Assembly (NCBI GenBank): GCA_016764115.1
Contig: JAESSM010000024.1
Span: forward strand, 1-7,265
Length of the DNA stretch: 7,265 bases
Origin: Bacteroidia bacterium
GTDB lineage: Bacteria; Bacteroidota; Bacteroidia; JAESSM01; NORP286
Direction of reading: 5' to 3'
Made by a program: the position numbers and the translations under genes. Shown here piece after piece: positions 1 to 6,729 of the stretch; position 1 is the stretch's first letter, and each line of letters starts with the position of its first letter. The notes beneath the pieces are model-generated. The model did not search any database. It was not told the origin of the DNA and was given only the letters and a program-made list of their open reading frames with translations.

Positions 1-384
1 TGCACTTGCTGCACCAGTTGCACAACCTCTACCAATTAATTGGCCACATGATCCTTCCCATAAGGCAATTTGAGGATTAGCCAATGCTCCGGTTATTTCA
101 ACTAGCAACTGTTCTCCTGAATCAACTTTGAACTTATACCAAACATCCTGAGCAGGGGATGCCAGATCACCACCATTGCCATCGCAATTCTTAAGCGTAA
201 TATATGGGATATCGGGAGTAGCATTTACATTTGTTTCACCATTGGCACATAATTGATTGGTATTGGTCAACGTACCTAAGTTGGTAGCATTGCTGCAATC
301 ATTATTGGCTGGTTGAGTAAATCCTACCAGGAATAAACTAACAAATGTAATTGTAATAAAAATGTATCTGAGGAATAAAATCAT
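1..384 (-). CDS. Secreted PPC-like domain protein, N-terminal fragment (probable T9SS-type cargo)
   Basis: An open frame of 128 codons starts at the ATG at 384-382 and runs off the left edge without a stop. An in-frame TAG lies six codons upstream of this ATG, so it is the first possible start. Residues 1-23 form a signal peptide: a short N-terminus with one Arg (R6), then a long run of Ile, Phe, Leu and Val ending in VGFTQ. The mature part begins with a Cys/Asn-rich stretch (NNDCSNAT) and has Cys at 30, 46, 67, 113 and 121, probably paired in disulfides. DVWYKF at 80-85 and an IALWEGSCG stretch at about 106-114 match the beta-sandwich, pre-peptidase-C-like modules found at the start of large Bacteroidota surface proteins. 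Such proteins often end in a type IX secretion sorting domain. That C-terminal part is outside the window, so the T9SS assignment is inference. No Shine-Dalgarno is seen. The gene is divergent from atoE. Confidence 0.8.
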   Translation of the reverse strand, partial: MILFLRYIFITITFVSLFLVGFTQPANNDCSNATNLGTLTNTNQLCANGETNVNATPDIPYITLKNCDGNGGDLASPAQDVWYKFKVDSGEQLLVEITGALANPQIALWEGSCGQLIGRGCATGAASA

Positions 385-467
385 TAAACTAATTGATAAC
401 TAATAAGCTACGATTGTTGTTTGTTACCCATCTATTCCTCTTTTGTAATGTAAAATCGTGTGAAAAT

Positions 468-482
468 AGTTAAAATTTAACT
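468..482. repeat. 15-nt perfect palindrome in the divergent intergenic region
   Basis: Two 7-nt arms (AGTTAAA and TTTAACT) flank a single central A. It lies between the divergent secreted-protein gene and atoE. If the TAnnTTTG element at 506-513 is the atoE -7 box, the palindrome sits at about -50 to -36, where an activator could bind. It could also serve the divergent gene. It is AT-only apart from one G and one C, so chance occurrence is quite possible. Confidence 0.3.
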
Positions 483-505
483 CTCAATAATATATTTATA
501 ATACA

Positions 506-513
506 TAGTTTTG
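506..513 (+). promoter_or_regulatory. Putative Bacteroidota -7 promoter element for atoE (TAGTTTTG)
   Basis: TAGTTTTG matches the TAnnTTTG -7 consensus of the Bacteroidota primary sigma factor exactly. It lies 55 nt before the atoE ATG, giving a leader of about 50 nt. No clear TTTG or TTG is found at the expected -33 spacing, so the match is half a promoter only. No other TAnnTTTG occurs between this site and the start codon. Confidence 0.4.
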
Positions 514-568
514 TTATCTAGAGCCACTAATTAATTATATACGAAATACTTGCTAATTTGTTTACCAT

Positions 569-1918
569 ATGCTAGCTGAACGGTTTATAAAGGTTGTTAG
601 GATGATTTTGCCTATGCCATTTACAATTGCAGTGATTTTGACGTTGTTTACCGTGATTCTGGCAATTATATTAACTGATCCTATTCAAAGCAACAATTCA
701 CCTCATTTTATGCAGATCCTAGAATTTTGGGAATTGGGTTTTTGGGACTTGCTCAAATTTGGTATGCAAATGACGTTAATGCTTGTTTTTGGACATGTAT
801 TGGCTTTAACTAAACCGATTCAGAAATTAATAGATTTAGCACTAAAATATTGCACTAATACATCAAACTCTGCTGCTATAGTTACTGTTTTCACACTTCT
901 TGTTACTTTTTTTAATTGGGGATTGGGCTTGATATTTGGAGCGATCTTCGCAAGAAAGGTCGCGGAATATGCAGTGAAAAATAACATGGAACTCAATTAT
1001 CCATTGATAGGTGCTGCAGGATATTCAGGTTTGATGATTTGGCATGGTGGTTTATCTGGCAGTGCACCGATAAAAGTTTCAGAGGAAGGACATTTTTTGT
1101 TTGATCAAATTGGGCAGATCTTAATGAATGAAACGGTTTTTTCTTCAATGAATATTACGATTTCAATGATATTGTTATTGATATTACCATGTTCTATGTA
1201 TTGGTTGGGAGGTAAAGTAAAAGCAGTACCATTAAGTATAACTAAAAATGAGGAGCTTGAACACCAGCCAAGTTCTAAAGTTAGCGGCGCTGAAAAGTTG
1301 GATCATTCTAGTTGGTTTTGTTATTTATTTGCAATACTTATCCTAATTGTAGGTATAAACAAAGCACTTATTAAACCGGAAGAAGTAACGTTGAGGTTCA
1401 TCAACCCTGATTTTATAAATTTTATGTTATTGGGTTTAGGACTCGCATTGCATGGTACATTTAGTAAATATTTATATGCAGTTGAAAGCGCTATAAAAGG
1501 TACCACAGGAATAATAATTCAGTTTCCGATCTACGCAGGAATCATGGGAATTATGAAATACTCCGGATTAGTAATGGTATTCTCCGATTTTTTTGTTCAA
1601 ATTTCAAATCAAACAACCTTTCCTATTTTTACCTTTATCAGTGCTGCGTTGGTCAATATATTTGTTCCAAGTGGGGGAGGGCAGTGGGCTGTGCAAGGTC
1701 CAATAATAGTTGAAACGGCAATGGAATTAGGTGTTTCAATTCCAAAATGTATTATGGCATTGGCCTATGGAGATCAGCTCACGAATATGATGCAGCCATT
1801 TTGGGCACTTCCTCTTTTAGGAATAACCGGATTGAAGGCTAAAGAAATATTGCCTTTCACTTTATTTCTGATGTGTATCGGGGCAGTTGTTTTCATATCA
1901 GGATTACTGATATTTTAG
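569..1918 (+). CDS. atoE: Short-chain fatty acid transporter, AtoE family
   Basis: This 449-residue inner-membrane protein is predicted to take up short-chain fatty acids such as acetoacetate and butyrate. It matches the AtoE family (SCFA_trans) along its whole length, and E. coli AtoE is about 440 residues. The N-terminal RMILPMPFTIAVILTLFT helix is recognisable, followed by a GFWDLLKFGMQMTLMLVFGH segment. Further family features are NWGLGLIFGAIFAR, a GGLSGSAP segment, and the diagnostic VPSGGGQW motif at residues 366-373 continuing into AVQGP. The late QPFWALPLLGI segment is also present. A hydrophilic cytoplasmic-type loop (about residues 214-247, rich in Lys and Glu) splits the two membrane halves; roughly a dozen membrane helices are visible. 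The ATG at 569 gives the usual N-terminus; there is no Shine-Dalgarno. No acetoacetate CoA-transferase (atoDA) or thiolase (atoB) gene is adjacent, so it is an orphan here and the substrate is inferred from family. Its stop overlaps the stop of the convergent gene. Confidence 0.93.
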   Translation: MLAERFIKVVRMILPMPFTIAVILTLFTVILAIILTDPIQSNNSPHFMQILEFWELGFWDLLKFGMQMTLMLVFGHVLALTKPIQKLIDLALKYCTNTSNSAAIVTVFTLLVTFFNWGLGLIFGAIFARKVAEYAVKNNMELNYPLIGAAGYSGLMIWHGGLSGSAPIKVSEEGHFLFDQIGQILMNETVFSSMNITISMILLLILPCSMYWLGGKVKAVPLSITKNEELEHQPSSKVSGAEKLDHSSWFCYLFAILILIVGINKALIKPEEVTLRFINPDFINFMLLGLGLALHGTFSKYLYAVESAIKGTTGIIIQFPIYAGIMGIMKYSGLVMVFSDFFVQISNQTTFPIFTFISAALVNIFVPSGGGQWAVQGPIIVETAMELGVSIPKCIMALAYGDQLTNMMQPFWALPLLGITGLKAKEILPFTLFLMCIGAVVFISGLLIF

Positions 1919-3405
1919 ATTTCATTTTCAGTTATTTCAGTGATTGGTGCCACTTCCTCTTTAATGTTAAAGTAATTCTCCTCTAAAGCATTTTGAATTG
2001 GGATTTCACATTTTTCAAGTATAAGTAAATTGTTAACGATCTTAATTTTATCGTAAACATCATTAATATCTCCTTTTATATCTATCAAGCTGTTGATCTT
2101 AGTATTTAAGCTGGTCAGGTTGATCCTTTCTAAAAAGAAATTGGCCAATAAGTAGAAAAACCGTATCTCAAAATTATAATTACCAAGCTGTTGGCTGCTA
2201 ATGTGCTTTAATTTGAAATTAATGCCTTCGTAAATATGGATGATATTATCATATTTCTTTTTGTGAAATAAGATCCCAAAGAAAGTAGAGTAGGTTTCGA
2301 TAAAAAATACAGAAGAATCTATGTTCTTAATTCGTTTTAAAGCTGCCTGAATATATTCATCTGCAATCTTAATTTCTCCAATTAAATAATAGTATCGCCC
2401 AATATAAGGTAGTAGGAAAGGTTCAGTGTTCTTTAATGAATCTTTATTGTGATCTGGAATATATGCTTTAGCTCTTTTTATGTCATATACATTAATTTTA
2501 GAACTGATGTGGTAAACCATGTTGTATTTACTAATAACTGCGGATGTTTTGGATTTGTGTAAATCAATGTAGCATTGTCTCGCACGTTTGACTTGGTTGA
2601 GATGCATATGGCTATCAAAGAAAGAACGGTAAACCATAGTAATAATTCTAGGATTTCGATACGGATTCCTAACTATTTCCTCTATCATATTATCGATGAT
2701 CTTTTCCTGCTCACTGTAGTTCTTGTTGTAAAGATTGTAAATACTTATATAGCTCAACAAATTCAGTTTGTTGATAATACACTGTCCCGGAACGTCAAAA
2801 AACCTCCGGATCTCATCAATGTCTTCAGAGATCAATTCCCATTTTTTGTCCTTATATTTTAATCTTAAACGATTGTAAAAGGCTATGTAGTCATCATATT
2901 CCTTAAAATAAGGGTTATAAAATTCTTCGATCTCCAAAGCGCGTTTAAATTTCTTGTAATCACTGGCATGTCTTAATTCCACAAGCATAAAATTGAGCAC
3001 AAATTTTACTGTAATGCATGTATGCATACAATATCCACCAACTTCTCTACAATAACGTATATCTTTTTCAAGAAATTTCAGGATTTGTTCTGCTAGTTCA
3101 GGGTCAATATCAGTCGATGTTTTATTGATCAATCGTGCCGCGAATGATTTTATTTGAGACAGCTTTGTTTCCCAACTTTTTTCAACAAAAAGCTTTTCTG
3201 CATAGAACTTAACACGACTCATACTCTTTCTATTAATGCCGAATTCCTGATATTTAAAATCTTGATCAGGTTTGGCATTCATATATTGAGTTTTTATTGC
3301 TTTGATCGTATCCTGTCTTTCCTTGCTATTACCAATGTGCTTCTCCAGGTATAGAACATCTATATAGGTAAGAGAATTGATAAATTGATTTATATTGGTT
3401 TTCAT
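1915..3405 (-). CDS. Tandem paralogue 3: uncharacterised all-helical TPR-like protein (496 aa)
   Basis: Last gene of the triplet and the most diverged in its tail. I do not recognise a named family. There is no signal peptide or membrane segment, so it is probably cytoplasmic. Residues 1-20 carry the shared MKTNxNxFINSLxxxDxLYL start. Residues 50-68 hold a basic aromatic stretch (FKYQ, then NRK, then SRVKFY). C119-x6-C126-x-H128 is the family Cys/His motif, and only this copy adds a Cys at 130. NPYRN is at 247-251. From about 130 on, the pattern of Leu/Ile/Tyr and Lys/Glu looks like a helical-hairpin solenoid, for example LPYIGRYYYL through ADEYIQAALKRIK at 342-370. HISSQ is at 401-405 and YNFEIRFFY at 410-418. 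The tail differs from the other two copies and ends in an acidic PITEITENEI. The start lies 7 nt after the stop of the preceding gene with no Shine-Dalgarno, which suggests translational coupling. The TAA overlaps the atoE stop. Confidence 0.85.
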   Translation of the reverse strand: MKTNINQFINSLTYIDVLYLEKHIGNSKERQDTIKAIKTQYMNAKPDQDFKYQEFGINRKSMSRVKFYAEKLFVEKSWETKLSQIKSFAARLINKTSTDIDPELAEQILKFLEKDIRYCREVGGYCMHTCITVKFVLNFMLVELRHASDYKKFKRALEIEEFYNPYFKEYDDYIAFYNRLRLKYKDKKWELISEDIDEIRRFFDVPGQCIINKLNLLSYISIYNLYNKNYSEQEKIIDNMIEEIVRNPYRNPRIITMVYRSFFDSHMHLNQVKRARQCYIDLHKSKTSAVISKYNMVYHISSKINVYDIKRAKAYIPDHNKDSLKNTEPFLLPYIGRYYYLIGEIKIADEYIQAALKRIKNIDSSVFFIETYSTFFGILFHKKKYDNIIHIYEGINFKLKHISSQQLGNYNFEIRFFYLLANFFLERINLTSLNTKINSLIDIKGDINDVYDKIKIVNNLLILEKCEIPIQNALEENYFNIKEEVAPITEITENEI

Positions 3406-3412
3406 TGGAAAG

Positions 3413-4894
3413 CTATACTTGAGCGCTTAATTTTTCAAGTACTAACACATCTTTCCTAAGTTTGTTGTATCTGTCAGAAAGCTGTTCGTCAAGTGGAATG
3501 TTAAGGTTGGTTAGTATGTCTAAACTTTTCTTCATTTTAAGTTTAGTAAAGGCGTGAGTTTCCTGAGATATTGGAATTATCAGTTTTGACAATTTGTTTA
3601 TCAGGGAATTTAAGGGAATAGTATCTAGACAATATTTTGCAAGAAGATAATAGAAACGAATTTCGAAATTATAATCACCTATTTTTTGGCTACTGATATG
3701 CCTTAGTTTAAATGTGATATTTTCATAGAGATCAATTATTTCCTGGTATTTCTTTGATCGAAATAACATCATATAATAAGTAGAATAGGTTTCAACAAAG
3801 TATACAATTGAATCAACTTTTTTGATCTTTTTTAAAGCATGTTCAATGTATAAATTAGCCATTTCTTGTTTATGTGATAAATGATAATATTTGGCTATGT
3901 ATGGTAAAATAAAATCTTCGACCTTATCAATTTCATCTACTTTGTGTTTTGGGATAAAACGTTTAGCAGAGCCAGTATCATAAAGGTTTAACGTCACTCC
4001 TAAAATGTAAAGTGGGCTTCCAACTTTAAACTCAGTATTGTCTTTTTTTAGATCGTGATAATAATTTAACGCTTCCTCGATTTCATCTATAAACAGGTAA
4101 TCGTTAAAGAAGAAGTTGTTGATAAAGGCATTAAGTCTTGTATTTCGGTAAGGATTATTTGTTATATGATTTATCAGTTCTTCAATGATCAATTTTTGAT
4201 CCGAATTCTTTTTATAAAATTGATAATACGTGGTAACGAGACCTGATAAGTTGATCTTATTCAGGATGTCCTGTTTGTTGTTTTGGTAATGTTTGACGAT
4301 CTCTTCAATATCGTGGTCTAATTCCTCCCATTTTCTTGTTTGATATTTTAATTTAATTCTTGAATAAAATCGCTCGCATTTTTCATGATTCTCGAAATAA
4401 GGTTTGTAAAATTCATCCAGATCTAAAGCTATTTCAAGGTTCTTGAAATCGTTGTGATGCCTCAAATCTTTAAGAAGGCTGTTTAATAAGAACCTTACTA
4501 TAGTACTGTTATGAAAGCAGAACTGTTTACTATTTATACAGTATTTTTTGCCTGTTTCTAAAATGTGAATTAGTTCTTTATTTAATTCTGGATCAAGTTC
4601 AGATACATTTTTAGTCACAAACTTCCTGGCAAAATCTTTAAGTTTAATATGCAAACTTTCCCATGAATGATTCTCAAAATACTTTTCGCTATAAAACTTA
4701 AACCGACTAACACTTTTTCTATCAAGGTTGTAATCCTGGTATTTAAAAGGTTTATCTGGAGGTTCATTTTCTCGATGATATTTTACTTTTTTTATTACGT
4801 CTATTCGTTCGGAACTGCTTCCAATATTATTGTTAATATATAATATGTCCAGGTAGCTTAGTGAATTGATAAACTTATTAAGGTTAGTTTTCAT
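3413..4894 (-). CDS. Tandem paralogue 2: uncharacterised all-helical TPR-like protein (493 aa)
   Basis: Middle gene of the triplet, 29 nt after the first gene and 7 nt before the third. Over residues 1-250 it aligns without a gap to both neighbours, at about 43% identity to each by hand count. Shared features are the MKTNLNKFINSL start, FKYQDYNLDRKSVSRFKFY at 50-68 and C119-x6-C126-x-H128. They also include EFYKPYF at 161-167, LKYQTRKWEEL around 182-192, NPYRN at 247-251, FILPYIAKYYHL at 338-349, HISSQ at 399-403 and YNFEIRFYY at 408-416. The C-terminus resembles paralogue 1 (LKMKK followed by a charged amphipathic helix), not paralogue 3. Lys- and Tyr-rich, with no signal peptide, membrane helix or enzyme motif. 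A TPR-like binding scaffold or a regulator with a helical sensor domain would fit; neither is shown. The ATG is preceded by CGGGTATT, not a Shine-Dalgarno. Confidence 0.85.
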   Translation of the reverse strand: MKTNLNKFINSLSYLDILYINNNIGSSSERIDVIKKVKYHRENEPPDKPFKYQDYNLDRKSVSRFKFYSEKYFENHSWESLHIKLKDFARKFVTKNVSELDPELNKELIHILETGKKYCINSKQFCFHNSTIVRFLLNSLLKDLRHHNDFKNLEIALDLDEFYKPYFENHEKCERFYSRIKLKYQTRKWEELDHDIEEIVKHYQNNKQDILNKINLSGLVTTYYQFYKKNSDQKLIIEELINHITNNPYRNTRLNAFINNFFFNDYLFIDEIEEALNYYHDLKKDNTEFKVGSPLYILGVTLNLYDTGSAKRFIPKHKVDEIDKVEDFILPYIAKYYHLSHKQEMANLYIEHALKKIKKVDSIVYFVETYSTYYMMLFRSKKYQEIIDLYENITFKLRHISSQKIGDYNFEIRFYYLLAKYCLDTIPLNSLINKLSKLIIPISQETHAFTKLKMKKSLDILTNLNIPLDEQLSDRYNKLRKDVLVLEKLSAQV

Positions 4895-4923
4895 AATACC
4901 CGAATGTAGTGTAGAAGAGATTA

Positions 4924-6402
4924 TTAGTTAAAGAATTCTTCCAATTGATGAACTTGTTCTTGTAATAGATTATATCTTTTGTTTAATCTGTTATCGAATT
5001 CAAAGTTTGAAGAATGCAGATAATCCATATTCTTTTTCATTTTCAATTTTATAAAAAGATTAGCATCTTCTGATTTTGGATTAATCAACTGGCATAGTTT
5101 ATTACAACACAATTCATGGTTAAATTGATTCAATTGAAAGCTTGCGAGTATGTAGTAAAATCGAATATCAAAGTTCATCTCACCTCCTTTTTGGCTTTGA
5201 ATGTGTTTCTTTCTGAAGGATAGACTTTCATAAGTATCAATTATCTTTTTATAATCTCTTTCTCGGTAAAGTAATGTGAAATAGGCTGAATAAGTGTGGA
5301 TAAAATAAACGATAGAATCATATTTTTTCATTCTGCGCAAAGCATACTCCATGTAAAACTTAGCAAACTCTATCTTGTTAGTTAGCAAATAAAATTTAAC
5401 AATATATGGTACTACAAAGCGATCAATTTGAAGCATACTTAACGGGTTGTGTTTTGGCATGAACTTCTTTACCTCTTCAATATCATATAAGTTCAAGGCC
5501 ACTTCCAAGTGAAAAATATAGTTGCTTGAATCAGAAAGATCAACTTCCGTTTTTTTCATGTCAGAATAGTAACGCATAGCACTTTCAATATCGTTTAGGT
5601 AAATACTATCGTTAAAGAAAAGCTTATTGGCTAAGGCATTAAGTTTTGTATTGTGGTAAGGATTGTTTGAAATGACATGAAGCAATTCTTCCATCATTTT
5701 CTGATGCTCCTTTTTTTGTCTGTTTATGAGGCTATAAGGAATGAAGTAGCTATAAAGACTAACTTTAGTAAGAATATCCTGATGTTTATTTTGATAATGA
5801 TTTTTTAAATTTTCAATCTCATCATCAAGCCTTTCCCATTTTCTATCACGAAATTCATATTTCAGTTTACTACTATATAAAAAGCATTTTTCCTGCTCTT
5901 CAAAAAATGGTCTGTAAAACTCCAGAAGATCTAAAGCCCTTTTCTGATTATCATAGTCATTAATGTGTTGTAACTGGAGACTGATATTCTTTAATATAAA
6001 TTTAACTATGGTTGCATTGTGCAAACAAAAGTGATTGAATTTCTCGCAGTATTTTCTGTCATTTTCGAGAAGTTCTAATATTTCTAACCCTACTTTGGTA
6101 TTTCTTTTTGCAACGGCTTTGTTGATCAACCTCTTGGCATAGAAATTTAGTTTTTCCTGAATAGATGACCACGAGTTGTCTTCAATTACTTTCTCCGTAA
6201 AAAACTTAAACCTGCTAATATGCTTCCTGTGGATGCCATATTCCTGATATTTGAAAGTGTCATTAAAATTGTCACTATTTAGATGTTTCTTGATTGCATC
6301 TAATACTTGCATCCTTTCCTTGCTGTTAGCCACATGGTTATGCAGGTATAAGACATCGATTTGACTTAGAGAATTTATGAAATCATTTAAGTTAGTTTTC
6401 AT
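4924..6402 (-). CDS. Tandem paralogue 1: uncharacterised all-helical TPR-like protein (492 aa)
   Basis: First gene of the presumed three-gene operon, preceded by the 365-nt repeat-rich spacer. Identity over residues 1-250 is about 43% to paralogue 2 and 38% to paralogue 3 by hand count, with no gaps. It has the MKTNLNDFINSL start, FKYQEYGIHRKHISRFKFF at 50-68 and C119-x6-C126-x-H128 (KYC, then FCLHN). NPYHN is at 247-251, with His replacing the Arg of the other copies. VVPYIVKFYLL is at 340-350, DSIVYFIHTYSAYF at 362-375, HIQSQ at 400-404 and NFDIRFYY at 410-417. Extra cysteines occur near the C-terminus (LCCNKLC, 431-437) and are not shared. The predicted fold is helical throughout, without signal peptide or membrane segment. 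The start is supported by alignment with the other two copies; the bases before it (TTTTCAACA) give no Shine-Dalgarno. I found no TAnnTTTG element on this strand upstream, so its promoter is unresolved. Function unknown. Confidence 0.85.
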   Translation of the reverse strand: MKTNLNDFINSLSQIDVLYLHNHVANSKERMQVLDAIKKHLNSDNFNDTFKYQEYGIHRKHISRFKFFTEKVIEDNSWSSIQEKLNFYAKRLINKAVAKRNTKVGLEILELLENDRKYCEKFNHFCLHNATIVKFILKNISLQLQHINDYDNQKRALDLLEFYRPFFEEQEKCFLYSSKLKYEFRDRKWERLDDEIENLKNHYQNKHQDILTKVSLYSYFIPYSLINRQKKEHQKMMEELLHVISNNPYHNTKLNALANKLFFNDSIYLNDIESAMRYYSDMKKTEVDLSDSSNYIFHLEVALNLYDIEEVKKFMPKHNPLSMLQIDRFVVPYIVKFYLLTNKIEFAKFYMEYALRRMKKYDSIVYFIHTYSAYFTLLYRERDYKKIIDTYESLSFRKKHIQSQKGGEMNFDIRFYYILASFQLNQFNHELCCNKLCQLINPKSEDANLFIKLKMKKNMDYLHSSNFEFDNRLNKRYNLLQEQVHQLEEFFN

Positions 6403-6582
6403 TGTTGAAAACGTATTGATTTAGAACTAGTTAATGATTTTAGAGTTAATTTTGTGACAACTAAGGTATGAAAAAAGTCAGTACTTTTTACAAATGGCAC
6501 ATTACTTTTACTAGAGAACTAGGGAATTCAACTTTAAAAGCAGTGAAATTTGTACCAAATTGAAAATTGAAGTGGTTGATCG

Positions 6583-6646
6583 ACCAATACACGAATTACT
6601 GAATAGTCAATTTGAAAATGTGATAATTTGAAAATAAATTGAATAA
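6583..6646. repeat. Octamer-period repeat ladder, block 1
   Basis: The trinucleotide AAT recurs at 6586, 6594, 6602, 6609, 6617, 6625, 6633 and 6642, so the spacing is 8 nt with two one-base slips. Units begin as ACCAATAC and ACGAATTA and change to an AATTTGAA type. The 11-mer AATTTGAAAAT occurs exactly twice, at 6609-6619 and 6625-6635, 16 nt (two units) apart. It is degenerate and non-coding. Confidence 0.6.
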
Positions 6647-6689
6647 AAGCTAGCTACTTGACCGGTAGAAAATAAGTGAATGATGCTTA

Positions 6690-6710
6690 TAGCTAATAGC
6701 CTATTAGCTA
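6690..6710. repeat. 21-nt perfect palindrome downstream of the GAPDH gene
   Basis: Arms of 10 nt (TAGCTAATAG and CTATTAGCTA) flank a single central C at 6700. As RNA it could fold into a 9-bp stem with a 3-nt loop. It lies 58-78 nt beyond the GAPDH stop codon, so it could act as a weak terminator for that transcript. However, the stem is AT-rich and the bases that follow on the minus strand are not a proper T-run. It also overlaps a heptamer-like run of GCTWATA units, so it may be part of the repeat tract. Confidence 0.5.
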
Positions 6711-6729
6711 ATGGACAGACAATAGAAAT

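Noticed and set aside
552..560. CTAATTTG as a second atoE promoter element
   Set aside because: It is one base short of TAnnTTTG and only 8 nt from the ATG, leaving no room for a normal leader.
1321..1506. Minus-strand 61-codon frame inside atoE
   Set aside because: It lies entirely antisense to a clear transporter gene, resembles nothing I know and has no upstream signal; it is a shadow frame.
2575..2862. Plus-strand 95-codon frame
   Set aside because: Antisense to the third paralogue, whose reading frame is supported by alignment with two neighbours.
3154..3354. Plus-strand 66-codon frame
   Set aside because: Antisense to the conserved N-terminal part of the third paralogue.
1915..6402. 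Composite mobile element or toxin-antitoxin/defence operon
   Set aside because: No transposase, integrase, terminal inverted repeats, nuclease or NTPase motif is visible; equal-length paralogues do not fit a toxin-antitoxin pair.
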